From the NCBI GenBank assembly GCA_030605085.1, contig JAUWBH010000122.1, positions 1 to 17,983 of the forward strand: 17,983 bases of DNA, read 5' to 3'. Positions 1-7,855 of the stretch are shown here, piece by piece; within the stretch, counting starts at the first letter, position 1, and each line of letters starts with the position of its first letter. Source of the DNA: Promethearchaeota archaeon (GTDB lineage: Archaea; Asgardarchaeota; Lokiarchaeia; Sigynarchaeales; SOKP01). The notes beneath the pieces are model-generated. The model was given only the letters and a program-made list of their open reading frames with translations. It ran no database searches and was not told where the DNA came from. The translations under genes were made by a program, and so were the position numbers.

Positions 1-1
1 G

Positions 2-463
2 GAGAGCTATAAAAATGCTCAAGAAACTTATGCGAAGTCTCTGAATAGTATTGAATATAAACCCCTCAAAAGGAGAGTTCAGGAGAAGATAGAATATGTT
101 CGTGCTTGGAATCTGATTGAGACAGCCAAAGCATATCATAAAAGTGAATTCCATCTAAAAGCAAAGAGCAGTTATGAAGGAGCAAGTGAAATCCTGAAAA
201 AAGTGCACAGATACAATTATGAAGCAACGTATTACTCTGCTTGGGCATCGTTAGAGGAAGCAGAACAATTAAGTAAGCAAGAAAGGCAAAAAGATGCTAT
301 AAATCAATACAATATGACTATAAAAGCTTTTGAAAACGCCATTAAGACACTTATTGAAGCGTCAACGAAATCTAAGGAACAGACAGAAAAAGAACGAATC
401 AATAAACTTGAAAAAGTAGCCAAAATAAGGATTAATTACTGTTCTGCTAAGATAAACCTATAA
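2..463 (+). pseudogene. N-terminal part of a helical-repeat/nitrilase protein, interrupted by an in-frame TAA
   Basis: The reading frame is open from base 2, so the true start lies before the window, and it ends at TAA 461-463. Codons after the stop continue in the same frame into the hydrolase at 521-2143 with the same helical style. The translation is Ala/Glu/Lys/Tyr-rich and looks like TPR-type or similar helical-hairpin repeats of about 55-65 residues, with recurring units such as YVRAWNLIETAKAY, YYSAWASLEEAEQL and (after the stop) YYLCRAWESMELAEKY. The stop falls inside one such unit: INL, stop, EALILGKKGEH. A Glu codon (GAA) changed to TAA by one base would restore an INLEEALILGKKGEH unit. 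I infer that this is the front half of one large protein. It could instead be a short separate protein, but no ribosome-binding site or nearby start supports independent translation of the second half. Confidence 0.7.
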
Positions 464-520
464 GAAGCGTTAATATTAGGGAAGAAAGGAGAACATTCCA
501 CAGCAGCAGAAAAATTTGCG

Positions 521-2143
521 ATGGCAGCATCTATATTTAGGAGTGTTTGTACTAGATATAAATTAGAGAGAGAAAGAAAGGAGCTTGAAGCTATATATTA
601 TCTTTGCCGAGCTTGGGAAAGCATGGAACTTGCAGAAAAATACGGAGAACCAGAAAGATTTGAAGAAGCAGCACATTTATTTACAAAAGCTAGTAACCTC
701 TTTACAGATATGAAATTAAAATTATTAGCTTCAGGTAATTCAGCCTTTTGTCAAGCCTTAGAATACGGTCATAAATTTGATGAGTCAATTGAAACAAAAA
801 TTAAAACGGATTTATATCCTAAAGTTAAATTAATGCTCAGTAAAGCAGCTTCCTTTTATGGAAAGGGAGGTTTTGAAAACGTAGCTAATTGGGCGCTGGC
901 TACTTCAATCTATTTTGATGCCGCATGGCATTTAATTAAAGCTGATCAGTCGTCGGATCTTAACGAAAAAGGAAAACTTTTGGGAATTGGATCAAAATTT
1001 TTAAAATCTGCGTATGAATTATTTGGTGAAGCTGGTTATAAAGATAAAGAGGCAGAGGTTCAAAACAGATTAAAAAAGGTAGAGAAGGAAGAATCCATTC
1101 TTTTTTCAGTTTTAAGCACTATAAAGGAACCATCTATTTCTCGAAGTACTATAGGTATAGTTGCCCCTTCTTGTCCCATTGAGAGCAGTCAATCTCCTAG
1201 ATTAAGCGAAGCACGCCAGTTAATCGAAGAAGAAAGAAGAGTAGCAATAGAGAAAACAGAAAGGAAGAAATACGCCCTCATCTATAGAGATTTACTTAAA
1301 GAGTACCCAAGAGTTCAGAAAAGGGAATGCAGAGTTGCTATTGCTCAAATTGGCGTATCGAAATCTGGTAACATAATGGGCGAATTCTACGAAATGAAGC
1401 CTTCAGGTCTTTTAGGTCTTCGAGAGGATAAGGTTGATTTAGTTAGATCCAGAGTTAAAGACATGATTGAAAAGGCACATAATGAGGGAGTTAACGTCTT
1501 ACTCTTCCCTGAATTGACAATTGATCTCAATTATGGTGAACTTCTGGAAGCGATTGCAGACTTCGCTAAATTATACGAGATGTATATCATACCGGGATCC
1601 TATCACGATCAAGAATCAAAGCGAAATGTTAGCATGGTTTTTGGACCTGAGGGTATTCTCTGGGAACAAGAGAAACACATTCCTGCGATTATAAATGTAG
1701 GTAAAGGAAAACATTTTAAAGAAGGAATAGAGGTGGAAAGGCTCCCTCGAAAATCTATCGTCTGTAACACGGAATATGGAAGAATTGCAATCGCTATTTG
1801 CCGAGATTTCCTCGACATGGATTTAAGAGTAGAATTAAAAAATTTTGAACCCCCAATAGACATAATATTAAACCCCGCTTTTACTCCTGTTACGGCGGAC
1901 TTTAAAGCTGCCCACTTTGATGCTCGCAGGTCAATTTATGCTTATTGCTTCTTTGCTAATGTGGCTGAATTTGGAGAATCTTTGATATTTACTCCAGAAA
2001 AGGATCGTACTGAAAGAATTATACCCACAAAACAAGAAGATTTGATTTATAAAGACATAGACCTGTTTAAATTGCGTTCAGAACGTAAAAAATGGGAAAA
2101 AGAGCAAAAGAAAGAAGTACAATTTATTCAAAGTACAAGATAG
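521..2143 (+). CDS. Helical-repeat protein with C-terminal nitrilase-superfamily (carbon-nitrogen) hydrolase domain
   Basis: Residues 1-200 are helical TPR-like repeats continuing from the interrupted segment upstream. A Ser/Pro-rich linker (about 200-230) and a charged helix (about 232-265) follow. Residues 270-500 form a nitrilase-superfamily domain with the full Glu-Lys-Cys triad visible: E331 in LLFPELT, K385 in WEQEKHIP and C427 in IAICRDF. Family members hydrolyse or transfer amides and nitriles; the substrate cannot be read from sequence. No signal peptide or membrane segment is seen, so it is probably cytoplasmic. ATG 521 is only the first canonical start after the in-frame TAA at 461-463; an AAAGGAGA stretch near 486 lies too far upstream to serve it. 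The original protein was probably a single chain starting before the window. The repeats may bind a partner that brings substrate to the hydrolase; this is inference. Confidence 0.85.
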   Translation: MAASIFRSVCTRYKLERERKELEAIYYLCRAWESMELAEKYGEPERFEEAAHLFTKASNLFTDMKLKLLASGNSAFCQALEYGHKFDESIETKIKTDLYPKVKLMLSKAASFYGKGGFENVANWALATSIYFDAAWHLIKADQSSDLNEKGKLLGIGSKFLKSAYELFGEAGYKDKEAEVQNRLKKVEKEESILFSVLSTIKEPSISRSTIGIVAPSCPIESSQSPRLSEARQLIEEERRVAIEKTERKKYALIYRDLLKEYPRVQKRECRVAIAQIGVSKSGNIMGEFYEMKPSGLLGLREDKVDLVRSRVKDMIEKAHNEGVNVLLFPELTIDLNYGELLEAIADFAKLYEMYIIPGSYHDQESKRNVSMVFGPEGILWEQEKHIPAIINVGKGKHFKEGIEVERLPRKSIVCNTEYGRIAIAICRDFLDMDLRVELKNFEPPIDIILNPAFTPVTADFKAAHFDARRSIYAYCFFANVAEFGESLIFTPEKDRTERIIPTKQEDLIYKDIDLFKLRSERKKWEKEQKKEVQFIQSTR

Positions 2144-2228
2144 CTACATATATAGATTTAATTTGTATTTGCTAATATTTTAAAATTTTCAACAGAAGAT
2201 AATAATTGAAATAATATTCTTGGAACTT

Positions 2229-2358
2229 TTAAAATCCTTTGAAATCGCATAAATTTTCAAAGAAAAGTTTCATATGATTTTTAATAGAGTCAAGAACTAG
2301 ATTTGAAGCTTTAGAAATTATACTAATTTTTTAAAACATCATTAATAGGATTATTCAT
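2229..2358 (-). pseudogene. Possible small ORF overlapping the stop of the upstream gene, frameshifted
   Basis: An ATG at 2358-2356 overlaps the TGA of the upstream 82-residue gene (ATGA), the usual geometry of translationally coupled genes. The frame reads MNNPINDVLKN and stops. One base shift at the A6 run near 2320 opens a frame that continues for about 33 codons (SKASNLVLDSIKNHM, then LFFENLCDFKGF) to TAA 2231-2229. With A5 instead of A6 the product would be 42 residues. No family is recognised. The region is AT-rich, so a chance open frame is possible. Confidence 0.25.
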
Positions 2359-2603
2359 ACTTTTAGAACATAACGACCAGAGCGAGTTTGTTGAACACAC
2401 CATTTTGATATTAGACGGACGAGTTGTTCGTCAAGTTCTTTAAAAGTCGCATAATACCAAATCTCGTCAATATTTATTTCGTGTCTTCCTTTTCCTTTGA
2501 TCTCTTTTATTTTGACAGTTATACCGTTTTCTTGTTCAACATAAATTTCTTTAACAAGAAATTCAATGTAATCAATTCCCGCTTCTCTTAGTTTTTTTAC
2601 CAC
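2355..2603 (-). CDS. Small conserved-looking protein of unknown function
   Basis: This is an 82-residue frame with a GTG start at 2603. It is charged, has no membrane segment, and has a likely strand-strand-helix pattern: IEFLVKEIYVEQE, ITVKIKEIKGKG, then a helix around FKELDEQLVRLISKW. I do not recognise a family. The start is uncertain. The frame stays open upstream to a TAA near 2657 and reads plausibly (YEDINFLRLVIKRR) but has no ATG, GTG or TTG. A purine-rich AAAAGG lies just before the GTG. A TATA-like ATATAAAC at about 2625-2635 could serve a near-leaderless transcript if GTG is correct. It lies 184 bases beyond the end of feoB on the same strand. Confidence is moderate that it is a gene and low for its start. 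Confidence 0.5.
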   Translation of the reverse strand: MVKKLREAGIDYIEFLVKEIYVEQENGITVKIKEIKGKGRHEINIDEIWYYATFKELDEQLVRLISKWCVQQTRSGRYVLKV

Positions 2604-2787
2604 GCGCCTTTTAATTACTAATCTTAGAAAGTTTATATCCTCATAGTTGTATGCAAAGAATTATAACAAGCCTAATTGACCAGACAAAAAGATTTTTATA
2701 GTCTTTTTTTCTAATTATTTTATTATTAATCAAACGCTTTACACCCTTATAAATTGTTTAGAAATCTTGATTTTCGTGTATTTATTA

Positions 2788-4953
2788 CTAACCTAAACCT
2801 AAAGGGCTTACAATGAAAATATATCCCCAATTAATTATTCCACCAATCAACAAGGCAATGCTTACTTCAAGAGCAGATACTTTTAAAGCAAATTTCCAAT
2901 TGGTCTCTTTGGCTATGATAATAATGGTAGCAAAACACGGAATATATAACATTGTAACCAAGCAAAAAATTATCATTTGGATTGGTGTCATTAATTCTAA
3001 AAGAGTTAATCCCATAGAGTTAGCAAGAATAGCAAGGAGGATTAGGGTTAATTCTTTGCGTAATATTCCATAAATTAAAAATACTCCAGTAACGATTGGT
3101 AAACCTAACCAAAACACAGTAATTGGAGATAATACGATATTTATCGGTGCTAAAAGGTTAAAAATGAGCATTATCTCTAATAAAATTCCAATAATAACTA
3201 TTATAGGCATAGATTTAAAAATAAATTCTTTACTTCTAAACCACGTTTGTTTCGCAATAACACCATAATTAGGAACTCTATATTCGTGCAACTCCATAAT
3301 TAAATCTGTACATTGCCCCGGCATTACTTTATTTAAAATTCTCCCTACAATTAAAATTACAGAAAAATTAATCGTAAATAAAAATAGAACCCAAATAAGT
3401 CCTAGATATCGCCCTACTAAGCCTAAAACAACCGCCATTACTGCTGCACAAGGTACAAGAGAGGATAACGCAACCGAAATTTTCTTTTCTCGATATGTTT
3501 CCATGATTCTACATCCTGCACAAGCAGGAACATTACAACCAAATCCTAATATCATAGGAATTATTGTTTTACCATGCACTCCTAAAGCATGCATGAGTCT
3601 ATCCATTAAAAATGCTGCACGGGGTAAATAACCAGAATCTTGTAAAATTTCTATTATCAAAAAGAATGGGATAACATAGACCAAAACGCCTCCAACAGCT
3701 CCAAAGAAACCCCCCACACCCCCATCCCACAAAATTTTAACCCATAAAGTATCTTCACCGTAAATTGTGTAAATAATTTCACTCCAAATAACAAAACCTT
3801 CGTCAAATATTCCACCTAAAAAATCTCCAACCATAAAAGTAAATGCGTAAATACCGAATATTACTAAAACTAATATTACATAACCCCAAACTGAATGGGT
3901 TGTTAGATGGTCGAGTTTATCTGCAAATGAAACCTTATCTGTTACTTTTTTATCTTTAACTTTTACTACTTTTTCAATTATTTTATGTATATTACTGTAT
4001 ATCTCAGATGAAATAATTGTATTGATATCTTCCCCATGATAATCTTCTAGCTCTTTACGGCATTTATCAGAACTGCTAATAATTTCACGCTTTTTTTCGT
4101 TTATCTCAAAAAGCTTATTTATTTCTTCATCTTGCTCTAATAGTTTTATTGCGAGGAATCTAGGGGAATAATTATATTTGGAACTCTCTTCTTTGGAATT
4201 TTCAATTCTCTTAGTTAAATCTTTTATTTTAGTCTCAACTTCTTTCCCAAATTTAAGTATAGAGGACAAATCAGGAAAAATAAACTCTTTTTTGATTGAT
4301 GTAAATGCATCCGTATGCTCGTGAATATGTTCTGTTCGATAATAGTCATGAATATGATGACTAAAGTCAACCTTCTTCTTTTCATTATAATGAGAGTGAG
4401 GATGCCGGTAAACAACCATCTCTATGGCTTCTTCTAATAGTTGATGAACCCCTACGCCGTGAACAGCAACAACTGGAAGAACTGGAAGTTTAAAGAGCCT
4501 TTCTAATTCTTTAAAGTCAAGTTCGATATCTCTTTTTCTTAAAATATCCATCTGATTAAATGCTAGAATCATTGGAACCTTTAATTCTAATAACTGAAAT
4601 GTAAAAAATAAATTTCGTTCAAGATTAGTAGCATTAATTACATTGATTATAACATCTACTTCTTCTGAGATAATATATTCTCTACTAACGATTTCTTCCA
4701 GTGAATATGTAGATAAACTGTAAATCCCTGGAAGATCGACGATATTAAAACGATATCCCAAAAAATCTAAATATCCTTCCGTTCGTCCTACGGTTTTTCC
4801 AGGCCAGTTTCCAATAGTTTGTGAAAGTCCTGTAAGCTGATTAAAAATAACAGATTTGCCAACATTAGGATTACCAGCCAAAGCTATATTTATTGTATCT
4901 TTATAACTTCCATCATCCTTTTTGTGTCTCTTTTTAGGTAAATGACTGCTCAT
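2788..4953 (-). CDS. feoB: Ferrous iron transporter FeoB (GTP-binding membrane protein)
   Basis: FeoB imports Fe(II) across the cytoplasmic membrane. The 721-residue length is normal for the family. The N-terminal G domain has G1 GNPNVGKS (27-34), G3 DLPG (73-76) and G4 NQMD (133-136). A linker follows with the typical RFLAIKLLEQDE (265-276). The membrane part begins near 355, with two gate regions: GFGCNVPAC at 470-479 with PCAAVMAVVLG at 501-511, and YGILRKELTL (628-637) with LYIPCFATI (669-677). It is oddly rich in histidine between G domain and linker: nine His within residues 184-213. Extra cysteines C479 and C481 follow the first gate motif. The ATG at 4953 is preceded by A-rich sequence with no clear ribosome-binding site. 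It lies 32 bases downstream of feoA, almost certainly in the same transcript. Confidence 0.97.
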   Translation of the reverse strand: MSSHLPKKRHKKDDGSYKDTINIALAGNPNVGKSVIFNQLTGLSQTIGNWPGKTVGRTEGYLDFLGYRFNIVDLPGIYSLSTYSLEEIVSREYIISEEVDVIINVINATNLERNLFFTFQLLELKVPMILAFNQMDILRKRDIELDFKELERLFKLPVLPVVAVHGVGVHQLLEEAIEMVVYRHPHSHYNEKKKVDFSHHIHDYYRTEHIHEHTDAFTSIKKEFIFPDLSSILKFGKEVETKIKDLTKRIENSKEESSKYNYSPRFLAIKLLEQDEEINKLFEINEKKREIISSSDKCRKELEDYHGEDINTIISSEIYSNIHKIIEKVVKVKDKKVTDKVSFADKLDHLTTHSVWGYVILVLVIFGIYAFTFMVGDFLGGIFDEGFVIWSEIIYTIYGEDTLWVKILWDGGVGGFFGAVGGVLVYVIPFFLIIEILQDSGYLPRAAFLMDRLMHALGVHGKTIIPMILGFGCNVPACAGCRIMETYREKKISVALSSLVPCAAVMAVVLGLVGRYLGLIWVLFLFTINFSVILIVGRILNKVMPGQCTDLIMELHEYRVPNYGVIAKQTWFRSKEFIFKSMPIIVIIGILLEIMLIFNLLAPINIVLSPITVFWLGLPIVTGVFLIYGILRKELTLILLAILANSMGLTLLELMTPIQMIIFCLVTMLYIPCFATIIIIAKETNWKFALKVSALEVSIALLIGGIINWGYIFIVSPLGLG

Positions 4954-4985
4954 TTTTTTAGCTTTATTAAAAAACTACTCAGATT

Positions 4986-5264
4986 TTAAATGTTACAACT
5001 TTTATTACAATCAACACTTATTTTAGCCGCGAGACCCCTTCCTAAAACGAGTGTAGTACCCCTTACAACTATTTTAACAGGTCCTCTAAAAGGAGCAGAT
5101 TTCTCTTTAATAATTTTTACTCCGGGAACGATGCCAAGATGAGCAAGACGTTGTTTCGCCTTCCGTCCTGCATTTACACTTAAAACGGTAAGCTCTGCTC
5201 CATTCTCACATTCTGTGAGACACTTAATTAATGGTCGAGTTTTTTTAACTGTATTTTCTACCAT
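4986..5264 (-). CDS. feoA: FeoA-domain protein, partner of FeoB
   Basis: FeoA is a small SH3-like cytoplasmic protein thought to support or regulate FeoB. The 92 residues carry the FeoA signature: a leading LTVLSVNAGRKAKQRLAHLG segment, IVPGVKIIKE at 46-54, RGPVKIVVRG at 60-69 and the closing LVLGRGLAAKI at 72-82. An N-terminal extension of about 20 residues precedes the domain, and the C-terminus carries two cysteines (C86, C90), which is not typical. The ATG at 5264 is supported by AAAAGGT about 8 bases upstream and by a TATA-like stretch at 5284-5300. It is the first gene of a feoA-feoB operon. It could respond to iron, but no convincing operator is visible; only a TTAATTAA palindrome lies close upstream. 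Confidence 0.93.
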   Translation of the reverse strand: MVENTVKKTRPLIKCLTECENGAELTVLSVNAGRKAKQRLAHLGIVPGVKIIKEKSAPFRGPVKIVVRGTTLVLGRGLAAKISVDCNKSCNI

Positions 5265-5283
5265 TAAATAGTACCTTTTAATT

Positions 5284-5300
5284 AAGAATATTTAAAAAAA
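5284..5300 (-). promoter_or_regulatory. TATA-like promoter element of feoA-feoB
   Basis: On the minus strand this reads TTTTTTTAAATATTCTT, 20-36 bases before the feoA ATG. That is the expected spacing for an archaeal TATA box with a short leader. The background is AT-rich, so this is tentative. Confidence 0.4.
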
Positions 5301-5519
5301 GATCTTCTATGGATATTAAAATGTACATAGCATAAAAATTTAGTTGTGTTATTTCATAAATCTCTTACTTTCATTCTAATTTCTTAATATATTTGCTATA
5401 TTTTCTGAGTTAAGTTTTCCTATATTCAAAGAATTTTTCTTTTAACTAATGCTATTTAACTTAATAAAAACATTCATGAATTACCAATCAAACGAAATAA
5501 AAACTTAAGTGATAAATGT

Positions 5520-6917
5520 TTGAGCGATTTAGAAGGATTAACGAGAAGATTATTGAAAAAGGGGAATTCTGACCAAGAAATTATAAATAGATTAGTCCAA
5601 GAATATCTCGATTATAAGGACATTGACCAAAATCTAGCAAATAAGTTAGCCAGTGCTGTTTTAGAGGAATCTAAAATGAGTGATATTAATTCGGTTTCAG
5701 ACTTTTTTATCAAAGATCTATTATATGTTCATAGAGCTAATGTAACAGTCGGAAAGCAAGGAGTAGGATGTCGAGGTGCGGGAGACTTTTTCGTACATAA
5801 ATTAATCGCAGAATTGTCCGAGACTAGTCAGAAAGCTTATTTAGCACCTAAATCTTTGGATGATGCAGGTGCGGTTAGATTGGGAGATTTCGTAGAACTT
5901 AAAAAAATTCCAATTGATATGAAAAATTTAATTATAGTATCAAAAATGGAAGGAATTCATTCTCGATTGAGCGATTTTCCCTTTATATGTGGATTTCATG
6001 TTGCAAGAGCAGCTCTAAGAGATTTATTAGTTAAGAGAGCAAAACCAATTTCAATAATGGTTGATGTCCATTTGGGAGATGATGCTGATGTTGGAAAGTT
6101 ATTTGATTTCATGGCAGGCATTTCGGCAATTTCCGAACTATCAATGGTCCCAATAACAGCGGGTTCAACATTAAGAATTGGAGATGATATGGTCATAGGA
6201 AATCGTTTAGTTGGAGGTATAAGCGCTGTGGGTCTTGCAAGTAATAAATTATTGGCTAGAAGAAATATAAAAGTTGGAAATAAAATTTTAATGACTGAAG
6301 GCGCTGGAGGAGGAACTATTACTACTACTGCCATATATTCTGGAAATCACGATGTTGTAAAAGAAACCTTAAACATTAATTTTCTCGATGCTTGCGAAAT
6401 TATTTTAGAATCAGATTGGCTTGACGAAATCTATGCTATGTGTGATGTTACAAATGGTGGTCTTAGAGGAGATTTGTATGAAATCAATTACGAAGCAAAT
6501 TGTGGTGTAACTATTTATGAAGAAAAAGTTAGAAGACTTGTTAATCCGAAAGTTTTGGAGTTATTAGAAAATGTTGGTGTTGATTATTTAGGAGTATCCT
6601 TGGATGCGCTCCTTATTTACTGTTCTGAAAGGATATCAGAAAAAATTATTTCTAAACTGGCTAAGAATAACATTAAATGTGCTGAAATTGGGTTTGTCGA
6701 TGATTCAAATCAAGTTTCAATGATTTTTGGAGATGATATGAAAAAAGAGATTTTACCAAGATTCAGAGAATCTGCTTACACTAAAATAAAGCAAGAAATT
6801 GGGGAGGAAACTCCAGAAAATTTAGATTATATGGAAAAAAAAGTTGAAAAAGCAGCAGGAGACGCTTTAAAAAAGCGAAAAAAGATTATAGAATACATAA
6901 AAACACTTAACAGATAA
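5520..6917 (+). CDS. AIR-synthase-related ATP-binding protein (PurM/SelD/HypE-like fold)
   Basis: This is a PurM-superfamily protein of 465 residues. An N-terminal helical segment (1-60) is followed by GVGCRGAGDF (81-90), the metal/ATP-binding acidic DDAGAV (114-119), DVHLGDDADVG (182-192), a Gly-rich TEGAGGG (259-265), DVTNGGLRGD (309-318), and a charged C-terminal helix. These are hallmarks of the archaeal AIR-synthase-related group near selenophosphate synthetase and hydrogenase factor HypE. Such enzymes generally use ATP to activate an oxygen of a substrate as phosphate; the actual substrate is unknown. TTG 5520 is chosen because the frame holds no ATG, GTG or TTG between it and the upstream stop at 5457, and the N-terminal helix (LTRRLLKKGNSDQEIINRL) looks genuine; the first internal ATG (5676) would remove it. 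It is tail to tail with the LarE-like gene, 11 bases apart. Confidence 0.85.
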   Translation: MSDLEGLTRRLLKKGNSDQEIINRLVQEYLDYKDIDQNLANKLASAVLEESKMSDINSVSDFFIKDLLYVHRANVTVGKQGVGCRGAGDFFVHKLIAELSETSQKAYLAPKSLDDAGAVRLGDFVELKKIPIDMKNLIIVSKMEGIHSRLSDFPFICGFHVARAALRDLLVKRAKPISIMVDVHLGDDADVGKLFDFMAGISAISELSMVPITAGSTLRIGDDMVIGNRLVGGISAVGLASNKLLARRNIKVGNKILMTEGAGGGTITTTAIYSGNHDVVKETLNINFLDACEIILESDWLDEIYAMCDVTNGGLRGDLYEINYEANCGVTIYEEKVRRLVNPKVLELLENVGVDYLGVSLDALLIYCSERISEKIISKLAKNNIKCAEIGFVDDSNQVSMIFGDDMKKEILPRFRESAYTKIKQEIGEETPENLDYMEKKVEKAAGDALKKRKKIIEYIKTLNR

Positions 6918-6928
6918 AAAATTGCTAT

Positions 6929-7762
6929 TCAATCCTCGTCAAGACATAATATCTCGTTCATTGAGCCTGATCTAAAACCTTCAACATCAATTGTTATGTA
7001 GCAAAAGCCTATTTCTTTAAATTTATTTGTAATCAATTCTAAATTCTCTTTCGTTAAAACTTTAGGAAAATCTTCAGGAAATATTTCAATACGGGCAAGA
7101 TTGTCATTGTGATACCGTACTCTTAATTGTTTCAAATTGAAAGCCTGTTTTAAGAATCGTTCACCTTCTCTAATTTGATTTAATTTCGTCTCATTTATAA
7201 CTTGGTCGTAGGGGATCCGAGAAGAAAAACATGCCATAGAAGGTTTTGATTGGACTTCTAAATTATAAGCTCTACAAATTTCTCTTATTTCTTGTTTATT
7301 TATTTTAAAATCAATATATGGAGTGTAAATGCCTAATTCTTTTAGGGCTTGCATCCCTGGTCTATAGTCCGAAAGATCATCTAAATTTGAACCATCTACG
7401 ATAATGTCAAAGTCTTTTTCTTCTTTAATCTTAATTATATCAGAATATAATCCTTTTTTACAAATATAACAACGATTTTTTGGATTTTTCGTAAAATCTT
7501 CGTCGTTTAACGGGTTTCTCTCAATTAAAATATGGGGTATTTCATGTTTTTTTGCAAACAGATTGGTGATGGTAATTTCCTCTTCGGGATAAAGAATTGA
7601 TTCTTCAGTAATTAGCAGAGTTTCCTTTGCATATTTTCTAGAAAGAAAGGCTAAGAGCGAACTATCGACTCCTCCTGAAAATGCTACAATAACTTTTTTC
7701 TCAGCAAAAAATTCAATAAGTTTATTTAACTTTTTCTCAAGATATGTAGATAATTTTTTCAT
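6929..7762 (-). CDS. larE: LarE-like ATP-dependent sulfur transferase (PP-loop family)
   Basis: LarE activates the carboxylates of the pyridinium dicarboxylate nucleotide precursor with ATP and adds sulfur during nickel-pincer cofactor synthesis. The 277-residue length is normal. The PP-loop SGGVDSS is at 29-35, NRCYICKKG at 97-104, DGSNLDDLSDYRPGM at 123-137 and the family motif PSMACFSSRIPY at 174-185. Cysteines C98, C101 and C178 form the three-cysteine set that, in some LarE proteins, holds a [4Fe-4S] cluster acting as a reusable sulfur carrier; the sacrificial single-Cys type has only the last one. I infer the Fe-S type. No larB, larC or lactate racemase is in the window, so a related PP-loop role (tRNA thiolation or other) is possible. 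The ATG at 7762 directly follows a TTCCC/GGGAA inverted repeat. Confidence 0.85.
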   Translation of the reverse strand: MKKLSTYLEKKLNKLIEFFAEKKVIVAFSGGVDSSLLAFLSRKYAKETLLITEESILYPEEEITITNLFAKKHEIPHILIERNPLNDEDFTKNPKNRCYICKKGLYSDIIKIKEEKDFDIIVDGSNLDDLSDYRPGMQALKELGIYTPYIDFKINKQEIREICRAYNLEVQSKPSMACFSSRIPYDQVINETKLNQIREGERFLKQAFNLKQLRVRYHNDNLARIEIFPEDFPKVLTKENLELITNKFKEIGFCYITIDVEGFRSGSMNEILCLDED

Positions 7763-7782
7763 TTCCCAATAAAAATAGGGAA
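7763..7782 (-). promoter_or_regulatory. Short inverted repeat touching the larE-like start codon
   Basis: TTCCC (7763-7767) and GGGAA (7778-7782) are perfect arms around a 10-base A/T loop. The base next to the arm is the last base of the ATG at 7760-7762. In mRNA the hairpin would place a GGGAA stretch immediately before AUG. It may be an operator, an mRNA hairpin or chance. Confidence 0.3.
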
Positions 7783-7823
7783 TTAATTCTAAAAAATTTT
7801 AATATTATAAATTAAAAATAAAA

Positions 7824-7837
7824 ATTTTTAAATTTTG
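7824..7837 (+). promoter_or_regulatory. TATA-like element before the PhzF gene
   Basis: A TTTTTAAATTTT-type stretch lies about 20-32 bases before the ATG at 7856, the right spacing for a short-leader archaeal promoter. The surrounding 93-base divergent spacer is almost pure A/T, so the exact box is uncertain. Confidence 0.3.
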
Positions 7838-7855
7838 AAATTTTTTGTATTTTAG

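Noticed and set aside
2813..3073. Open frame on the plus strand inside feoB
   Set aside because: It is the antisense shadow of the FeoB membrane domain, whose motifs are all on the minus strand.
5996..6334. 112-codon minus-strand frame inside the AIR-synthase-related gene
   Set aside because: Antisense shadow; the plus-strand frame carries the conserved DDAGAV and DVTNGGLRGD motifs.
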